Shown in pieces: positions 1-6,860 of a stretch of 7,995 bases of DNA. The stretch is taken from contig JAILKX010000016.1 in assembly GCA_024693415.1 (NCBI GenBank), positions 1 through 7,995 of the forward strand, read 5' to 3'. The position numbers were made by a program, and so were the translations under genes. Every line of letters begins with the position of its first letter. Position 1 is the stretch's first letter. The notes beneath the pieces are model-generated. The model searched no databases. It saw nothing but the letters and a program-made list of their open reading frames with translations, and had not been told where the DNA came from. The DNA comes from Bacilli bacterium (GTDB taxonomy: Bacteria; Bacillota_I; Bacilli_A; RFN20; CAG-826).

Positions 1-1
1 C

Positions 2-403
2 CTCTTCCCCTTCCTCCATAAGCTCTTCGGCAACAAGAAGGTGGCCTTGCTCTGCTGCGCGGGGTTCTTGTTCGTCGGGAGCATGCTCGGCATATTCATC
101 TCGAACCCCTATGCGCTTGGGTATGCGAGCCTCACCATCACTGGGATCGGGAAGGCGTTCTACTTCGCCTTCGCCTCCTTTTACATCATCGACCTTGTGG
201 GCGAGAAGAACCTGCCGATCGCATTGACGCTTAGCTCTGGCGTCGCGAACATGGCGGCGACCCTGTTGAACCTCGCGAGCACCTCGGTCTATGGGGCTTG
301 GGGCTTTGAGGGGTACTTCGGGCTGGCGACGGGACTTGAGGCGATCGGGATCCTCTTCTTGCTCTTATCGCGCCCGCAACGCGAGGAAACCGCGGCCGCA
401 TAA
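2..403 (+). CDS. Major facilitator superfamily transporter, C-terminal part (5' end outside window)
   Basis: The frame is open from the window edge and ends at TAA 401-403, giving the last 133 residues of a longer protein. Its start lies outside the window, and the GTG at 41 is only an internal valine codon. The visible part is very hydrophobic. It holds about four membrane segments (roughly residues 15-34, 38-65, 71-95 and 105-124), separated by short loops such as GNKK near residue 10 and GEKN near residue 67, and ends in a short charged cytosolic tail. Segment spacing and Gly/Ala-rich helices fit the second half of a 12-helix MFS permease. The substrate cannot be told from this fragment, and another polytopic transporter family is possible. 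A terminator follows 25 bases after the stop, so the gene ends its own transcription unit, separate from glnA. Confidence 0.65.
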   Translation, partial: LFPFLHKLFGNKKVALLCCAGFLFVGSMLGIFISNPYALGYASLTITGIGKAFYFAFASFYIIDLVGEKNLPIALTLSSGVANMAATLLNLASTSVYGAWGFEGYFGLATGLEAIGILFLLLSRPQREETAAA

Positions 404-427
404 AGGCTTTTGGAAACCGTTGTTTGC

Positions 428-449
428 AGAGGGAGTTCCCTCTTTTTTT
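428..449 (+). terminator. Rho-independent terminator after the MFS gene
   Basis: A perfect 6-bp stem, AGAGGG (428-433) with CCCTCT (438-443), closes a 4-base loop AGTT. It runs directly into a T tract that continues to 449. It lies 25 bases downstream of the transporter stop codon and upstream of the glnA promoter region, so it should insulate glnA from upstream transcription. Confidence 0.85.
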
Positions 450-516
450 GTTGGCTCATAGCCTAAGAAAAACGGCAAATGCAACCAAAAGTAACACGGG
501 GTTTCGCAACCGAAGA

Positions 517-555
517 ATTTGAAATTTATCGCGTGGAGATTGACAAATTTCAAAT
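517..555 (+). repeat. 11-bp perfect inverted repeat upstream of glnA
   Basis: ATTTGAAATTT (517-527) is the exact reverse complement of AAATTTCAAAT (545-555), with a 17-base spacer. It lies in an AT-rich stretch about 45-83 bases upstream of the glnA -35 box. No T tract follows, so it is not a terminator. It could be a binding site for a regulator or a cruciform-prone element. Low sequence complexity makes chance more likely than for a mixed-base repeat of this length. Confidence 0.45.
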
Positions 556-566
556 ATTTCAAGTCT

Positions 567-586
567 ATGTAAATCTTTCTTTACAT
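567..586 (+). promoter_or_regulatory. Candidate GlnR-like operator of glnA (7-6-7 dyad)
   Basis: ATGTAAA (567-573) and TTTACAT (580-586) form a perfect 7-bp dyad around a 6-base spacer, 13 bases upstream of the glnA -35 box. The half-sites TGTAA and TTACA resemble those of the Bacillus GlnR/TnrA box, TGTNA-N7-TNACA. Here the TGT-to-ACA span is 18 bases rather than 17, so it is one base too long for the classic consensus. The position, just upstream of a glutamine synthetase promoter, is where GlnR-type control would be expected. Assignment to GlnR is an inference; no regulator gene lies in the window. Confidence 0.45.
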
Positions 587-599
587 CGAAAAATAATTG

Positions 600-627
600 T
601 TGACGGGGCATTGTGTGCCGTTATGAT
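600..627 (+). promoter_or_regulatory. Sigma-A-type promoter for glnA-glmS
   Basis: TTGACG (600-605) serves as the -35 box and TATGAT (622-627) as the -10 box, with a 16-base spacer. Each box has one mismatch to consensus. Transcription would begin near 634, leaving a leader of about 24 bases before the glnA ATG. That is too short for a riboswitch or T-box. The -10 box is enclosed by ACGGGG (603-608) and CCCCGT (631-636), a 6-bp inverted pair that may be chance. Confidence 0.65.
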
Positions 628-657
628 TAACCCCGTAATTTTCCAGGAGGGAGAGCA

Positions 658-2001
658 ATGGCAAAGTTAACGAAAGAGGCGATCAGGAAGATCATCGCCG
701 AAGAGAACGTGCAGTACCTGAAGCTGCAGTTCACCGATCTCATGGGCACCGTGAAAGCGGTGGAGGTCCCAATCAGCAAGCTCGACGACGTGTTCGGCGA
801 CAGAATCATGTTCGACGGCTCCTCGATCGAGGGATTCGTGCGCATCAAGGAGGCGGATATGTATCTCTATCCCGACCTCGACACCTTCCTCATCATGTCG
901 TTCGAGGATTCCTCCTTCGGCAAGGTGGCACGCTTCATCTGCGACGTCTATATGCCCGACGGCACCCCGTTCTCGGGCGACCCGCGTTACATCCTCAAGC
1001 AGCAGATCAAGCGGGTGACCGAGCGCGGATTCGGCGGGGTCCATGTCGGGTTTGAGCCGGAGTTCTACCTCTTCAAACTCGACGAGAAGGGCGACCCGAC
1101 GATGAATTTCGCCGACAAGGCCTCCTATTTCGACAATTCGCCGGTCGATGGCGCCGAATACGTTAGGCGCGACATCACCTTGGAGTTAGGGAAGCTCGGC
1201 TTCTCGGTTGAGGCCAACCATCACGAGGTCGGCCCCGGCCAAAACGAGATCAACGCGAGGTACGATGACGTCCTTGCCTCCTGCGATTACGTCCAGACCT
1301 TCAAGCAGGTCGCCAAGGTCGTGGCGCGGAAGCACGGCTACCTCGCGACCTTCATGCCGAAGCCGATGACCGGCCAGGCCGGGAATGGCATGCACACCAA
1401 CATCTCCCTCTACGACAAAGAGGGCAACAACGTCTTCTACGATCCAAAGGAGGACATGCAGCTCTCCATCGTCTGCAAGAAGTGGATCACCGGCCTCATC
1501 ACCCATTGCCGCGAGATGGCCCTGCTCACCAATCCGACCGTCAATTCCTATAAGCGCCTGGTCTCGGGCTTCGAGGCCCCGATCTATGCCTGCTGGAGCG
1601 ACGCGAACCGCTCATCCTTGATCCGCATCCCCGCGGTCAGGAAAGGCGGGACGCGCACCGAGCTCCGCAACGTCGACCCGACCGCGAACCCCTATCTTGC
1701 GTTGGCTGGCATCATCGCTAGCGGCCTAGATGGGATCGATAACGTCAAGGAAAGCGAGATCATCGCTCCGATCGGCGAGAACCTCTTCGCCCTGTCGATC
1801 GAGGAGATCGAGGAAAGGAACATCCCGCGGATGCCGCAGACCCTTTACGACGCGGTCAAGGTGTTCCGCAAATCGGACTTCATGAAGGCGGTGGTGGGAC
1901 CCCATGCCTCGGGAAAGCTGATCGATGCGAAGAAGCAGGAGTGGAAGGATTACCACACGACCGTCAGCTCCTGGGAGCTCAAGAAGTTCCTGAATTGCTG
2001 A
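658..2001 (+). CDS. glnA: Type I glutamine synthetase (GSI-alpha)
   Basis: Cytosolic enzyme making L-glutamine from glutamate, ammonia and ATP. The 447-residue length and overall sequence match Gram-positive GSI-alpha enzymes (about 444 residues). The N-terminal beta-grasp domain includes DGSSIEGF (53-60), followed by Arg62, the position linked to glutamine feedback inhibition in Bacillus. Catalytic-domain motifs follow: metal-binding FEPEF (132-136), NHHEVGPGQNEI (188-199), KPMTGQAGNGMH (235-246) with ATP-site His246, NPTVNSYKRLV (292-302), flap Glu306, and NRSSLIRIPA (317-326). The C-terminal region ends at Cys447. The extra segment and adenylylation tyrosine of GSI-beta enzymes are not apparent, so control by feedback inhibition and a GlnR-like repressor is more likely. 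The start is fixed by AGGAGG at 645-650, seven bases before ATG. Its own promoter lies at 600-627; glmS follows after 15 bases with no terminator between them. Confidence 0.97.
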   Translation: MAKLTKEAIRKIIAEENVQYLKLQFTDLMGTVKAVEVPISKLDDVFGDRIMFDGSSIEGFVRIKEADMYLYPDLDTFLIMSFEDSSFGKVARFICDVYMPDGTPFSGDPRYILKQQIKRVTERGFGGVHVGFEPEFYLFKLDEKGDPTMNFADKASYFDNSPVDGAEYVRRDITLELGKLGFSVEANHHEVGPGQNEINARYDDVLASCDYVQTFKQVAKVVARKHGYLATFMPKPMTGQAGNGMHTNISLYDKEGNNVFYDPKEDMQLSIVCKKWITGLITHCREMALLTNPTVNSYKRLVSGFEAPIYACWSDANRSSLIRIPAVRKGGTRTELRNVDPTANPYLALAGIIASGLDGIDNVKESEIIAPIGENLFALSIEEIEERNIPRMPQTLYDAVKVFRKSDFMKAVVGPHASGKLIDAKKQEWKDYHTTVSSWELKKFLNC

Positions 2002-2016
2002 AAAGAGGGGAGACGT

Positions 2017-3792
2017 ATGTGCGGAATCGTTGGCTCAATCGGGCTTAAGAACAACAAGGACTTCCTGATCAAGGGCCTTAAGATTTTGGATTATCGCGGG
2101 TATGATTCGGCCGGCGTGGCTTTGCTTCACGACAAGATCGATATCTATAAGTACGCCGGGACCGTCGATAACCTGGAGGAGAAGATCAAGGACGTGGCGG
2201 ACGCCAACATCGGCATCGGCCACACCAGATGGGCGACCCATGGCCGCGTCAGCGACGCCAATTCCCATCCCCATATCTCGAACAAGGGGCTTTTCGCGAT
2301 CGTCCATAACGGCGTCATCGAGAACTACGTCGAGCTTAAAAACGCCTTGCTGAAGAAGGGCTACCATTTCTATGGCGAGACCGATACCGAGGCGCTCGTG
2401 AACCTCCTCGAGTCCATCTATTTGGAGAAAAACGATGTACTGGGGTCGCTCGATGAGCTCACGAAGGTCGTGAAGGGGAGCTTCGCCTCCGCCATCATCT
2501 TCGCCAAGGAGAAGGACCGCCTGTATCTATTGAAGCGCAGCTCGCCGCTATTGGTTGGCAAGTGCCTTGGCTCGAACCTCGTGGCGAGCGACGCCGCCTC
2601 GATGATCTCCTATACCCATGACTTCATCGAACTCGACGACGACGAATACGGCTACCTCACCGAAAGCGAGGTCCATCTCTATTGCGACGGGAGCGAAGTC
2701 GAGCATACGGTCGTCACCAAAAACCCAGAGCTGCTCGAGAAGAACCTCAACGGCTTCCCGCATTTCATGCTCAAGGAGATCGAGGAGATCGAATCGGTGG
2801 TGCGCCGCCTCATCCTTTCCCATTATGACGACGGCAACTTCCTCTTCGCCGATGAACTAAAGGAGCGGATCAGGCAATCCGACCACATCATCTTCATCGG
2901 CTGCGGCACGAGCTACCACGCTTCGCTCGTCGGCGCCCGCTACTTCGAGCAGATCGGCATATCATGTTCCTGCTACATCGCCAGCGAATGGGCCTATTAT
3001 CCTTTGATTCCCGGCCGCAGGCCCTTCGTCATCATGATCTCGCAGTCGGGCGAGACGGCCGACGTGATCCACTGCATGAACATCGTCAAGCGCCACCACG
3101 TCAAATCCCTGATCATCACCAATTCCAAGGGGTCGTCGCTGGAAAGAAGCGCCGATTTCTCGATCCTCCTCAACGCCGGGCTTGAGGTGAGCGTCGCCTC
3201 GACGAAGGCGTATTCCGCCCAGGTCGCGGCTCTGGCGCTATTGGCCAACAGCATCAATAACAGCAAGAAGATCATCTCCGACTTCGAGAAGGCATTAAGC
3301 GTCGTCGGGGAGATCCGCGACGAGAAGAAGAAAGAGATCAAGAAGATCGCGAAATCGATCAAGGACGCGACCAATATCTTCTATCTGGGCAGGGGATACG
3401 ATTACGACCTCTCCCTTGAGGCATCATTGAAACTCAAGGAGATCTCCTACATCCATTCCGAGGCAATTGCGGGCGGGGAATTGAAGCACGGCCCCATCGC
3501 TTTGATCGAAGAGGGGCTGCCCGTCATCGTCTTCATCAGCGACGACCTCACGAGCGCCATGATGCGCGGCAACATCCAAGAGGTGAAGACCAGGGGCGCC
3601 AAAGTCATCGTCGTCTCGACCAAAGCGCTTGCCCAAGAGGGCGACGATATCGTCCTCGACGACTTTCCGAAGGAGCTTAGCGCCGTCGCGATGTCGCCGG
3701 TCGCGTTCTATTTGGCCTATTACGTCGCCCTTTACAAAGGCTATAACATCGATAAGCCGCGCAACCTCGCCAAGAGCGTCACCGTTGAGTGA
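2017..3792 (+). CDS. glmS: Glutamine-fructose-6-phosphate aminotransferase (isomerizing)
   Basis: Cytosolic enzyme converting fructose-6-phosphate and glutamine to glucosamine-6-phosphate and glutamate, the first step towards UDP-GlcNAc, peptidoglycan and teichoic acids. It has 591 residues, slightly short of the usual ~600-610. The class II glutaminase domain begins MCGIVG, with Cys2 exposed as the N-terminal nucleophile. It continues with GHTRWATHG (68-76), HNGVIENY (97-104) and GETDTE (120-125). SIS domain 1 (about 285-415) carries GCGTSYHA (295-302), ISQSGETAD (341-349) and VASTKAYS (393-400). SIS domain 2 (about 450-580) carries LGRG (457-460), SLKLKEISYIHSEA (470-483) and GGELKHGP (486-493). 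The end, PRNLAKSVTVE, is the family signature, with Lys585 matching the active-site lysine. Oddity: the interdomain KEIxEQP motif reads KEIEEIE (253-259). The start is certain because Cys2 must follow Met1; the ribosome site is AGGGGAG at 2006-2012. The 15-base gap to glnA leaves no room for a glmS ribozyme. Confidence 0.96.
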   Translation: MCGIVGSIGLKNNKDFLIKGLKILDYRGYDSAGVALLHDKIDIYKYAGTVDNLEEKIKDVADANIGIGHTRWATHGRVSDANSHPHISNKGLFAIVHNGVIENYVELKNALLKKGYHFYGETDTEALVNLLESIYLEKNDVLGSLDELTKVVKGSFASAIIFAKEKDRLYLLKRSSPLLVGKCLGSNLVASDAASMISYTHDFIELDDDEYGYLTESEVHLYCDGSEVEHTVVTKNPELLEKNLNGFPHFMLKEIEEIESVVRRLILSHYDDGNFLFADELKERIRQSDHIIFIGCGTSYHASLVGARYFEQIGISCSCYIASEWAYYPLIPGRRPFVIMISQSGETADVIHCMNIVKRHHVKSLIITNSKGSSLERSADFSILLNAGLEVSVASTKAYSAQVAALALLANSINNSKKIISDFEKALSVVGEIRDEKKKEIKKIAKSIKDATNIFYLGRGYDYDLSLEASLKLKEISYIHSEAIAGGELKHGPIALIEEGLPVIVFISDDLTSAMMRGNIQEVKTRGAKVIVVSTKALAQEGDDIVLDDFPKELSAVAMSPVAFYLAYYVALYKGYNIDKPRNLAKSVTVE

Positions 3793-3817
3793 AAAGAGGC
3801 AAATTCGCATACAAGTC

Positions 3818-3850
3818 CCCGCCGGAATTGCATTTCGGCGGGTTTCTTTG
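3818..3850 (+). terminator. Rho-independent terminator after glmS
   Basis: CCCGCCGGAA (3818-3827) pairs with TTTCGGCGGG (3833-3842), ten pairs including one G-T wobble, around the loop TTGCA. A T-rich run (TTTCTTT) follows at 3843-3849. It lies 25 bases after the glmS stop and ends the glnA-glmS unit. Confidence 0.9.
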
Positions 3851-3870
3851 CCCTTCGCGCGCCGAACCAT

Positions 3871-3912
3871 TTCTTTTATCAAAGAAGCAAAAGGATTAAG
3901 TTTTATTAACTT
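3871..3912 (+). promoter_or_regulatory. Two short dyads upstream of the feo promoter (candidate operators)
   Basis: TTCTTT (3871-3876) and AAAGAA (3881-3886) form a 6-bp dyad with a TATC centre. AAGTT (3898-3902) and AACTT (3908-3912) form a 5-bp dyad with a TTATT centre, ending four bases before the feo -35 box. Feo operons are usually repressed by an iron-sensing Fur or DtxR-type protein. Neither dyad matches the Fur 7-1-7 box or the DtxR consensus convincingly, so a role as iron operator is only a positional guess. Confidence 0.3.
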
Positions 3913-3916
3913 TTTC

Positions 3917-3944
3917 TTGAATTGCTTGGGAATCCGTTTATGAT
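3917..3944 (+). promoter_or_regulatory. Sigma-A-type promoter for the feo operon
   Basis: TTGAAT (3917-3922) and TATGAT (3939-3944) lie 16 bases apart. The start of transcription would be near 3951, giving a leader of only about 22 bases before the first feoA. The -10 hexamer is identical to that of the glnA promoter. No other good promoter is visible between the glmS terminator and feoA. Confidence 0.6.
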
Positions 3945-3972
3945 ATCGGTGCATAAATAAGGAACCTTAACA

Positions 3973-4185
3973 ATGCCGATTTTCCTAGCTTCCACTGACA
4001 CCGAACTGACAATCACCCACGTCCACGGTCGCGATGAGGCCACTCGCCACCTTCACGACATGGGTTTGGTCGCCGGCGCCAAGGTGCGCGTGCTCTCGAA
4101 AGAGGGGAAGTCCGTGATTTTGGTATTGGGCGGTTCCAGGATCGCCCTCGATTCGAATCTCGCGAGTCGGATCGTGGTCGGTTGA
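3973..4185 (+). CDS. feoA: FeoA-like ferrous iron transport accessory protein (first copy)
   Basis: A 70-residue cytosolic protein with the FeoA SH3-like beta-barrel fold. The signature RHLHDMGLVAGAKVRVL spans residues 25-41, followed by GKSVILVLGGSRIALD (45-60), where FeoA proteins have the GxRIAL strand, then LASRIVV at the end. FeoA proteins interact with FeoB and are thought to assist Fe(II) uptake. The ATG is preceded by AAGGAA (3959-3964) with an 8-base gap. It is the first gene of the operon and lies 19 bases upstream of a second FeoA. The two copies differ clearly in sequence (this one has the GGSRIALD ending, the next has GYELSLRK), so they look like specialised paralogues rather than a recent duplication. 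Confidence 0.92.
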   Translation: MPIFLASTDTELTITHVHGRDEATRHLHDMGLVAGAKVRVLSKEGKSVILVLGGSRIALDSNLASRIVVG

Positions 4186-4204
4186 TTGCTATTAAGGAGA
4201 TATT

Positions 4205-4444
4205 ATGCAAAAGGAAATGAGCGCGTTTGCGGTCGGCGAAACCGGTCGCATCGTCAAAGTCCTTGGCGAGGGGAAGGTGCGTCACCGCCTCTTCGACATG
4301 GGCCTCACCCCTGGCGCGGAAGTCTATCTGCGGAAAAAAGCCCCGATGGGCGATCCGCTGGAATTCACGCTTCGCGGCTATGAACTATCGCTTCGCAAAG
4401 ACGAAGCCCAATACGTGATCTGCGAGATGGAGGAGAGCAAATGA
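4205..4444 (+). CDS. feoA: FeoA-like ferrous iron transport accessory protein (second copy)
   Basis: A 79-residue FeoA/SH3-like protein. VGETGRIVKVLG (10-21) forms the first strands, then RHRLFDMGLTPGAEVYL (26-42) with the conserved DMGLxPG turn, and DPLEFTLRGYELSLRKDEA (50-68), the usual FeoA ending. The ATG at 4205 is chosen because AAGGAG (4194-4199) lies five bases upstream; the alternative ATG at 4217 has an AAGG only two bases away. The stop codon overlaps the feoB start as ATGA (4441-4444), which indicates translational coupling with the transporter. Tandem feoA genes before feoB are common in anaerobic Bacillota. Whether the two proteins bind FeoB together or alternately cannot be seen here. 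Confidence 0.94.
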   Translation: MQKEMSAFAVGETGRIVKVLGEGKVRHRLFDMGLTPGAEVYLRKKAPMGDPLEFTLRGYELSLRKDEAQYVICEMEESK

Positions 4445-6663
4445 AGACCTTCGCCTTGGCAGGTAACCCGAACTCGGGCAAAACCACCTTATTCAACGCG
4501 TTGACCGGCGCGACCGCCTACGTCGGCAACTGGCCGGGCGTCACCGTTGAGAAAAGGGAGGGCAAATACAAGGGGAAGAAGAACGGCGTCGAAGCCAAAA
4601 TCGTCGACCTCCCGGGCATTTATTCCCTTTCGCCCTACACTCCGGAAGAAGTCATCTCCCGCAATTTCATCCTCGATGAGAAACCCGATCTCGTGATCGA
4701 CATCATCGATGCGACCAACCTTGAGCGCAACCTCTACCTCACCACCCAGATCCTCGAGATCGACGTGCCGGTCGTGGTCGCCCTCAACATGAACGACCTC
4801 CTCGAGAAGCAGGGAATCTCGATCGATATCCCCGCCCTCGAAAAGACCCTCGGCGTCCCCGTGGTCCTCGTCTCCGCCTTGAAGAACCAGGGCATCGAGG
4901 AACTCATGGCGAAGGCCGATAGGGCCTCCAATTCCGCCCGCAAAGGCGAGACGGTCCTTTCGAAGACCGCCCACGCCGACCTCGTCGCCAAAGCCGCGAA
5001 GATCATGGAGGAGGCCGAAATCGCAAGCCCCGTCTTCCATGCCGTCAAGATGCTTGAGAATGACGAGATCGAAGAGAAAGCCCATCCCGAAGAGGCGAGG
5101 AAGATCAAGGAGATCCTCCCCGAAGACGTCGAATTCGACGCCATCTCCGCCGATGAGCGCTATCAGTATATCTCCGCGAACTGCTCCATCACCCGCAAGG
5201 GCGAGAAAGCCGAGCACGCCAAGGATAAGCTGACCCTTTCCGACAAGATCGACCGCGTCCTCACCAACAAGTGGGCCGGCATCCCGATCTTCCTCCTCGT
5301 CCTGCTCGTCGTGTTCGGGCTCACCTTCTCGGAAGACCTCTTCTTCCTCAATAGGTGGTTCGGCGTGGCCTTCACCCCCTGCTTCGAGGGAAACGCCTAC
5401 TTCGAGGGTCTCTTCTGGACCGATGCCGGCATCAATTCGCCAGGCGTCATCCTCGCTGGGCTCTGGGAAGGCATCGCCGGATGGCTCGGCGACCTCATCA
5501 ATAACGGCCTTGAAGCCGCCGGCGCCGCCGAATGGGCCATCGGATTCATCGACTCCGTCGTCATCGACGGCGTGTTCGCGGTCATCGGCTTCTTGCCGCA
5601 GATCCTCGTCCTCTACATCTTCTTCAGCTTGCTCGAGGATTCCGGCTACATGGCCCGCGTCGCCTTCATATTCGACCGCATCTTCCGCCGCGTCGGTCTC
5701 TCCGGCCGCGCCTTCATCCCGATGCTCATGGGCTATGGATGCGGCGTCCCGGCGATGATCAACACCCGCACCCTCAACACCGATAAGGAGCGCACCCAGA
5801 CCGTCCGCGCCATCGCCTTCTTCCCCTGTGGGGCGAAGATGACCTTGCTCTCGGCCATCGCCGGTTGCTTAGGCGATGTCTTCGGGCTCAACGCCGCCCT
5901 CGTCGGCTTCAGCTTCTACTTCCTCGGCCTCATCATCGCGATCATGGCCGTCATCCTCATGCACTGGACGACCCAGCGCGAGAAGGTCCCGCCCTTCATC
6001 ATGGAGCTCCCGGCCTACCATCTCCCGCAGTTCCGCGCCCTTTGCATCCACATCTGGGACAAAGTGAAGCATTACCTCAAGAAGGTCAGCACCATCGTCG
6101 TCGTTTCGGCGATCTTCATCTGGGCCTTCACCCATCTCACCTGGGATTGGAAATACGTCGACCCCGAGGCCGATGGCTATGCGGGCACCGTCCTTCACGG
6201 CCTTGCCTCCTTCGTCTCCCCGATCTTCGTCCCGCTCGGATTCGGTCCGGCGCAGGTCGGCGCCAACGCCTGGGCCTACACCCTTTCCTCCGTCACCGGC
6301 ATCGTTGCCAAGGAAGTCGTCCCCGATACCCTGAGCATCGTCTCCGGCGGCGAGCTTGAGGCCTTTGTGAAGGCAAGCGGCATCACCGTCGGCGGGTTCT
6401 ATGCCTTCGTCATGTTCAACCTCATGACGATCCCTTGCTTCGCCGCGATCGCGACCGCCAAGGCCGAGCTTCCGAAGGGACAGCTCAAGTGGACCCTCTT
6501 GTTCTGGGTCGTCGCTTCTTATCTCCTTGGCATCTTCACCTACATTTCCATCGACTTCACCTGGACCTTGGCCATCACGATCCCCGTGATCGTCGGCGTC
6601 TACGTCCTCGCTTACTTCTATGACAAGCGCATGACCAAGAAGGAGGCGGCCCTCCAGGCCTAA
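4441..6663 (+). CDS. feoB: Ferrous iron transporter FeoB
   Basis: A 740-residue inner-membrane Fe(II) transporter with an N-terminal G domain. G1 is GNPNSGKT (8-15), G2 is Thr35 in WPGVT, G3 is DLPG (56-59), G4 is NMND (116-119) and G5 is SAL (145-147). A charged helical region (about 170-270, the guanine-nucleotide-dissociation-inhibitor-like spacer) follows. The membrane part starts near residue 278 and contains FLPQILVLYIFFSLLEDSGY (384-403), then MARVAF. The Gate repeats hold GYGCGVPAMINTRT (431-444) with Cys434 and AFFPCGAKM (459-467) with Cys463, both cysteines at positions considered important in FeoB. Later motifs include VAKEVV (622-627) and NLMTIPCFAAIATAKAE (660-676). Length is normal and no frameshift is apparent. 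The gene overlaps feoA2 by four bases and ends five bases before the next small gene. Expression is probably iron-repressed, by analogy with other feo operons. Confidence 0.97.
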   Translation: MKTFALAGNPNSGKTTLFNALTGATAYVGNWPGVTVEKREGKYKGKKNGVEAKIVDLPGIYSLSPYTPEEVISRNFILDEKPDLVIDIIDATNLERNLYLTTQILEIDVPVVVALNMNDLLEKQGISIDIPALEKTLGVPVVLVSALKNQGIEELMAKADRASNSARKGETVLSKTAHADLVAKAAKIMEEAEIASPVFHAVKMLENDEIEEKAHPEEARKIKEILPEDVEFDAISADERYQYISANCSITRKGEKAEHAKDKLTLSDKIDRVLTNKWAGIPIFLLVLLVVFGLTFSEDLFFLNRWFGVAFTPCFEGNAYFEGLFWTDAGINSPGVILAGLWEGIAGWLGDLINNGLEAAGAAEWAIGFIDSVVIDGVFAVIGFLPQILVLYIFFSLLEDSGYMARVAFIFDRIFRRVGLSGRAFIPMLMGYGCGVPAMINTRTLNTDKERTQTVRAIAFFPCGAKMTLLSAIAGCLGDVFGLNAALVGFSFYFLGLIIAIMAVILMHWTTQREKVPPFIMELPAYHLPQFRALCIHIWDKVKHYLKKVSTIVVVSAIFIWAFTHLTWDWKYVDPEADGYAGTVLHGLASFVSPIFVPLGFGPAQVGANAWAYTLSSVTGIVAKEVVPDTLSIVSGGELEAFVKASGITVGGFYAFVMFNLMTIPCFAAIATAKAELPKGQLKWTLLFWVVASYLLGIFTYISIDFTWTLAITIPVIVGVYVLAYFYDKRMTKKEAALQA

Positions 6664-6668
6664 TAGCC

Positions 6669-6860
6669 ATGGTCGCCACCGTCATCATCGCCATCTGCAT
6701 CGGGCTCTACCTCGCGGGTTTCGCATTCTTCGAGATCCGCAGGAGGCTCAAAGGCAAGAGAAGCTTCTTCACCGAAGACCAGTGCAGCTGCAAAACCATG
6801 AATGGCCGCCGCATGGTCGCCATGTATCGGAAACAGAAGAAGGCGGAGATGGGAAAATGA
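6669..6860 (+). CDS. Small single-span membrane protein with CxC, FeoB-associated type
   Basis: A 63-residue protein with one N-terminal membrane helix (residues 3-21, including Cys10). A basic stretch RRRLKGKR (24-31) follows, predicting a cytosolic C-terminus. Then come CSC (39-41) and a lysine/arginine-rich tail. Size, single helix, cysteines and position right after feoB fit the FeoB-associated Cys-rich membrane protein family (PF12669 type), which may take the place of FeoC. It has fewer cysteines than usual, so family membership is not certain. The ATG lies five bases after the feoB stop with no good ribosome site next to it. AAGGAGG at about 6641-6647 is too far upstream, so translation is probably coupled to feoB. 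Its TGA overlaps the next ATG as ATGA (6857-6860). The function is unproven; a role in FeoB assembly or Fe(II) hand-off is inferred from context. Confidence 0.65.
   Translation: MVATVIIAICIGLYLAGFAFFEIRRRLKGKRSFFTEDQCSCKTMNGRRMVAMYRKQKKAEMGK

Noticed and set aside
540..571. Consensus TTGACA at 540-545 as a second glnA promoter
   Set aside because: No acceptable -10 box lies 16-18 bases downstream. TATGTA at 566-571 needs a 20-base spacer and falls inside the dyad.
479..670. 63-codon plus-strand frame between the MFS gene and glnA
   Set aside because: It has no ribosome site, runs through the inverted repeats and the glnA promoter and overlaps the glnA start. The region is regulatory DNA.
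3871..3912. Fur or DtxR box upstream of feoA
   Set aside because: The dyads there do not fit either consensus well enough to name a regulator; kept only as unnamed candidate operators.
4489..5217. Long minus-strand open frame (242 codons) inside feoB
   Set aside because: It lies wholly inside the feoB G domain and spacer, has Asp/Gly/Val-rich antisense composition, and shows no ribosome site or domain.
6642..6655. GGAGG/CCTCC hairpin at the feoB 3' end as a terminator or attenuator
   Set aside because: It is a five-pair stem within coding sequence, with no T tract, and the downstream genes are tightly coupled.
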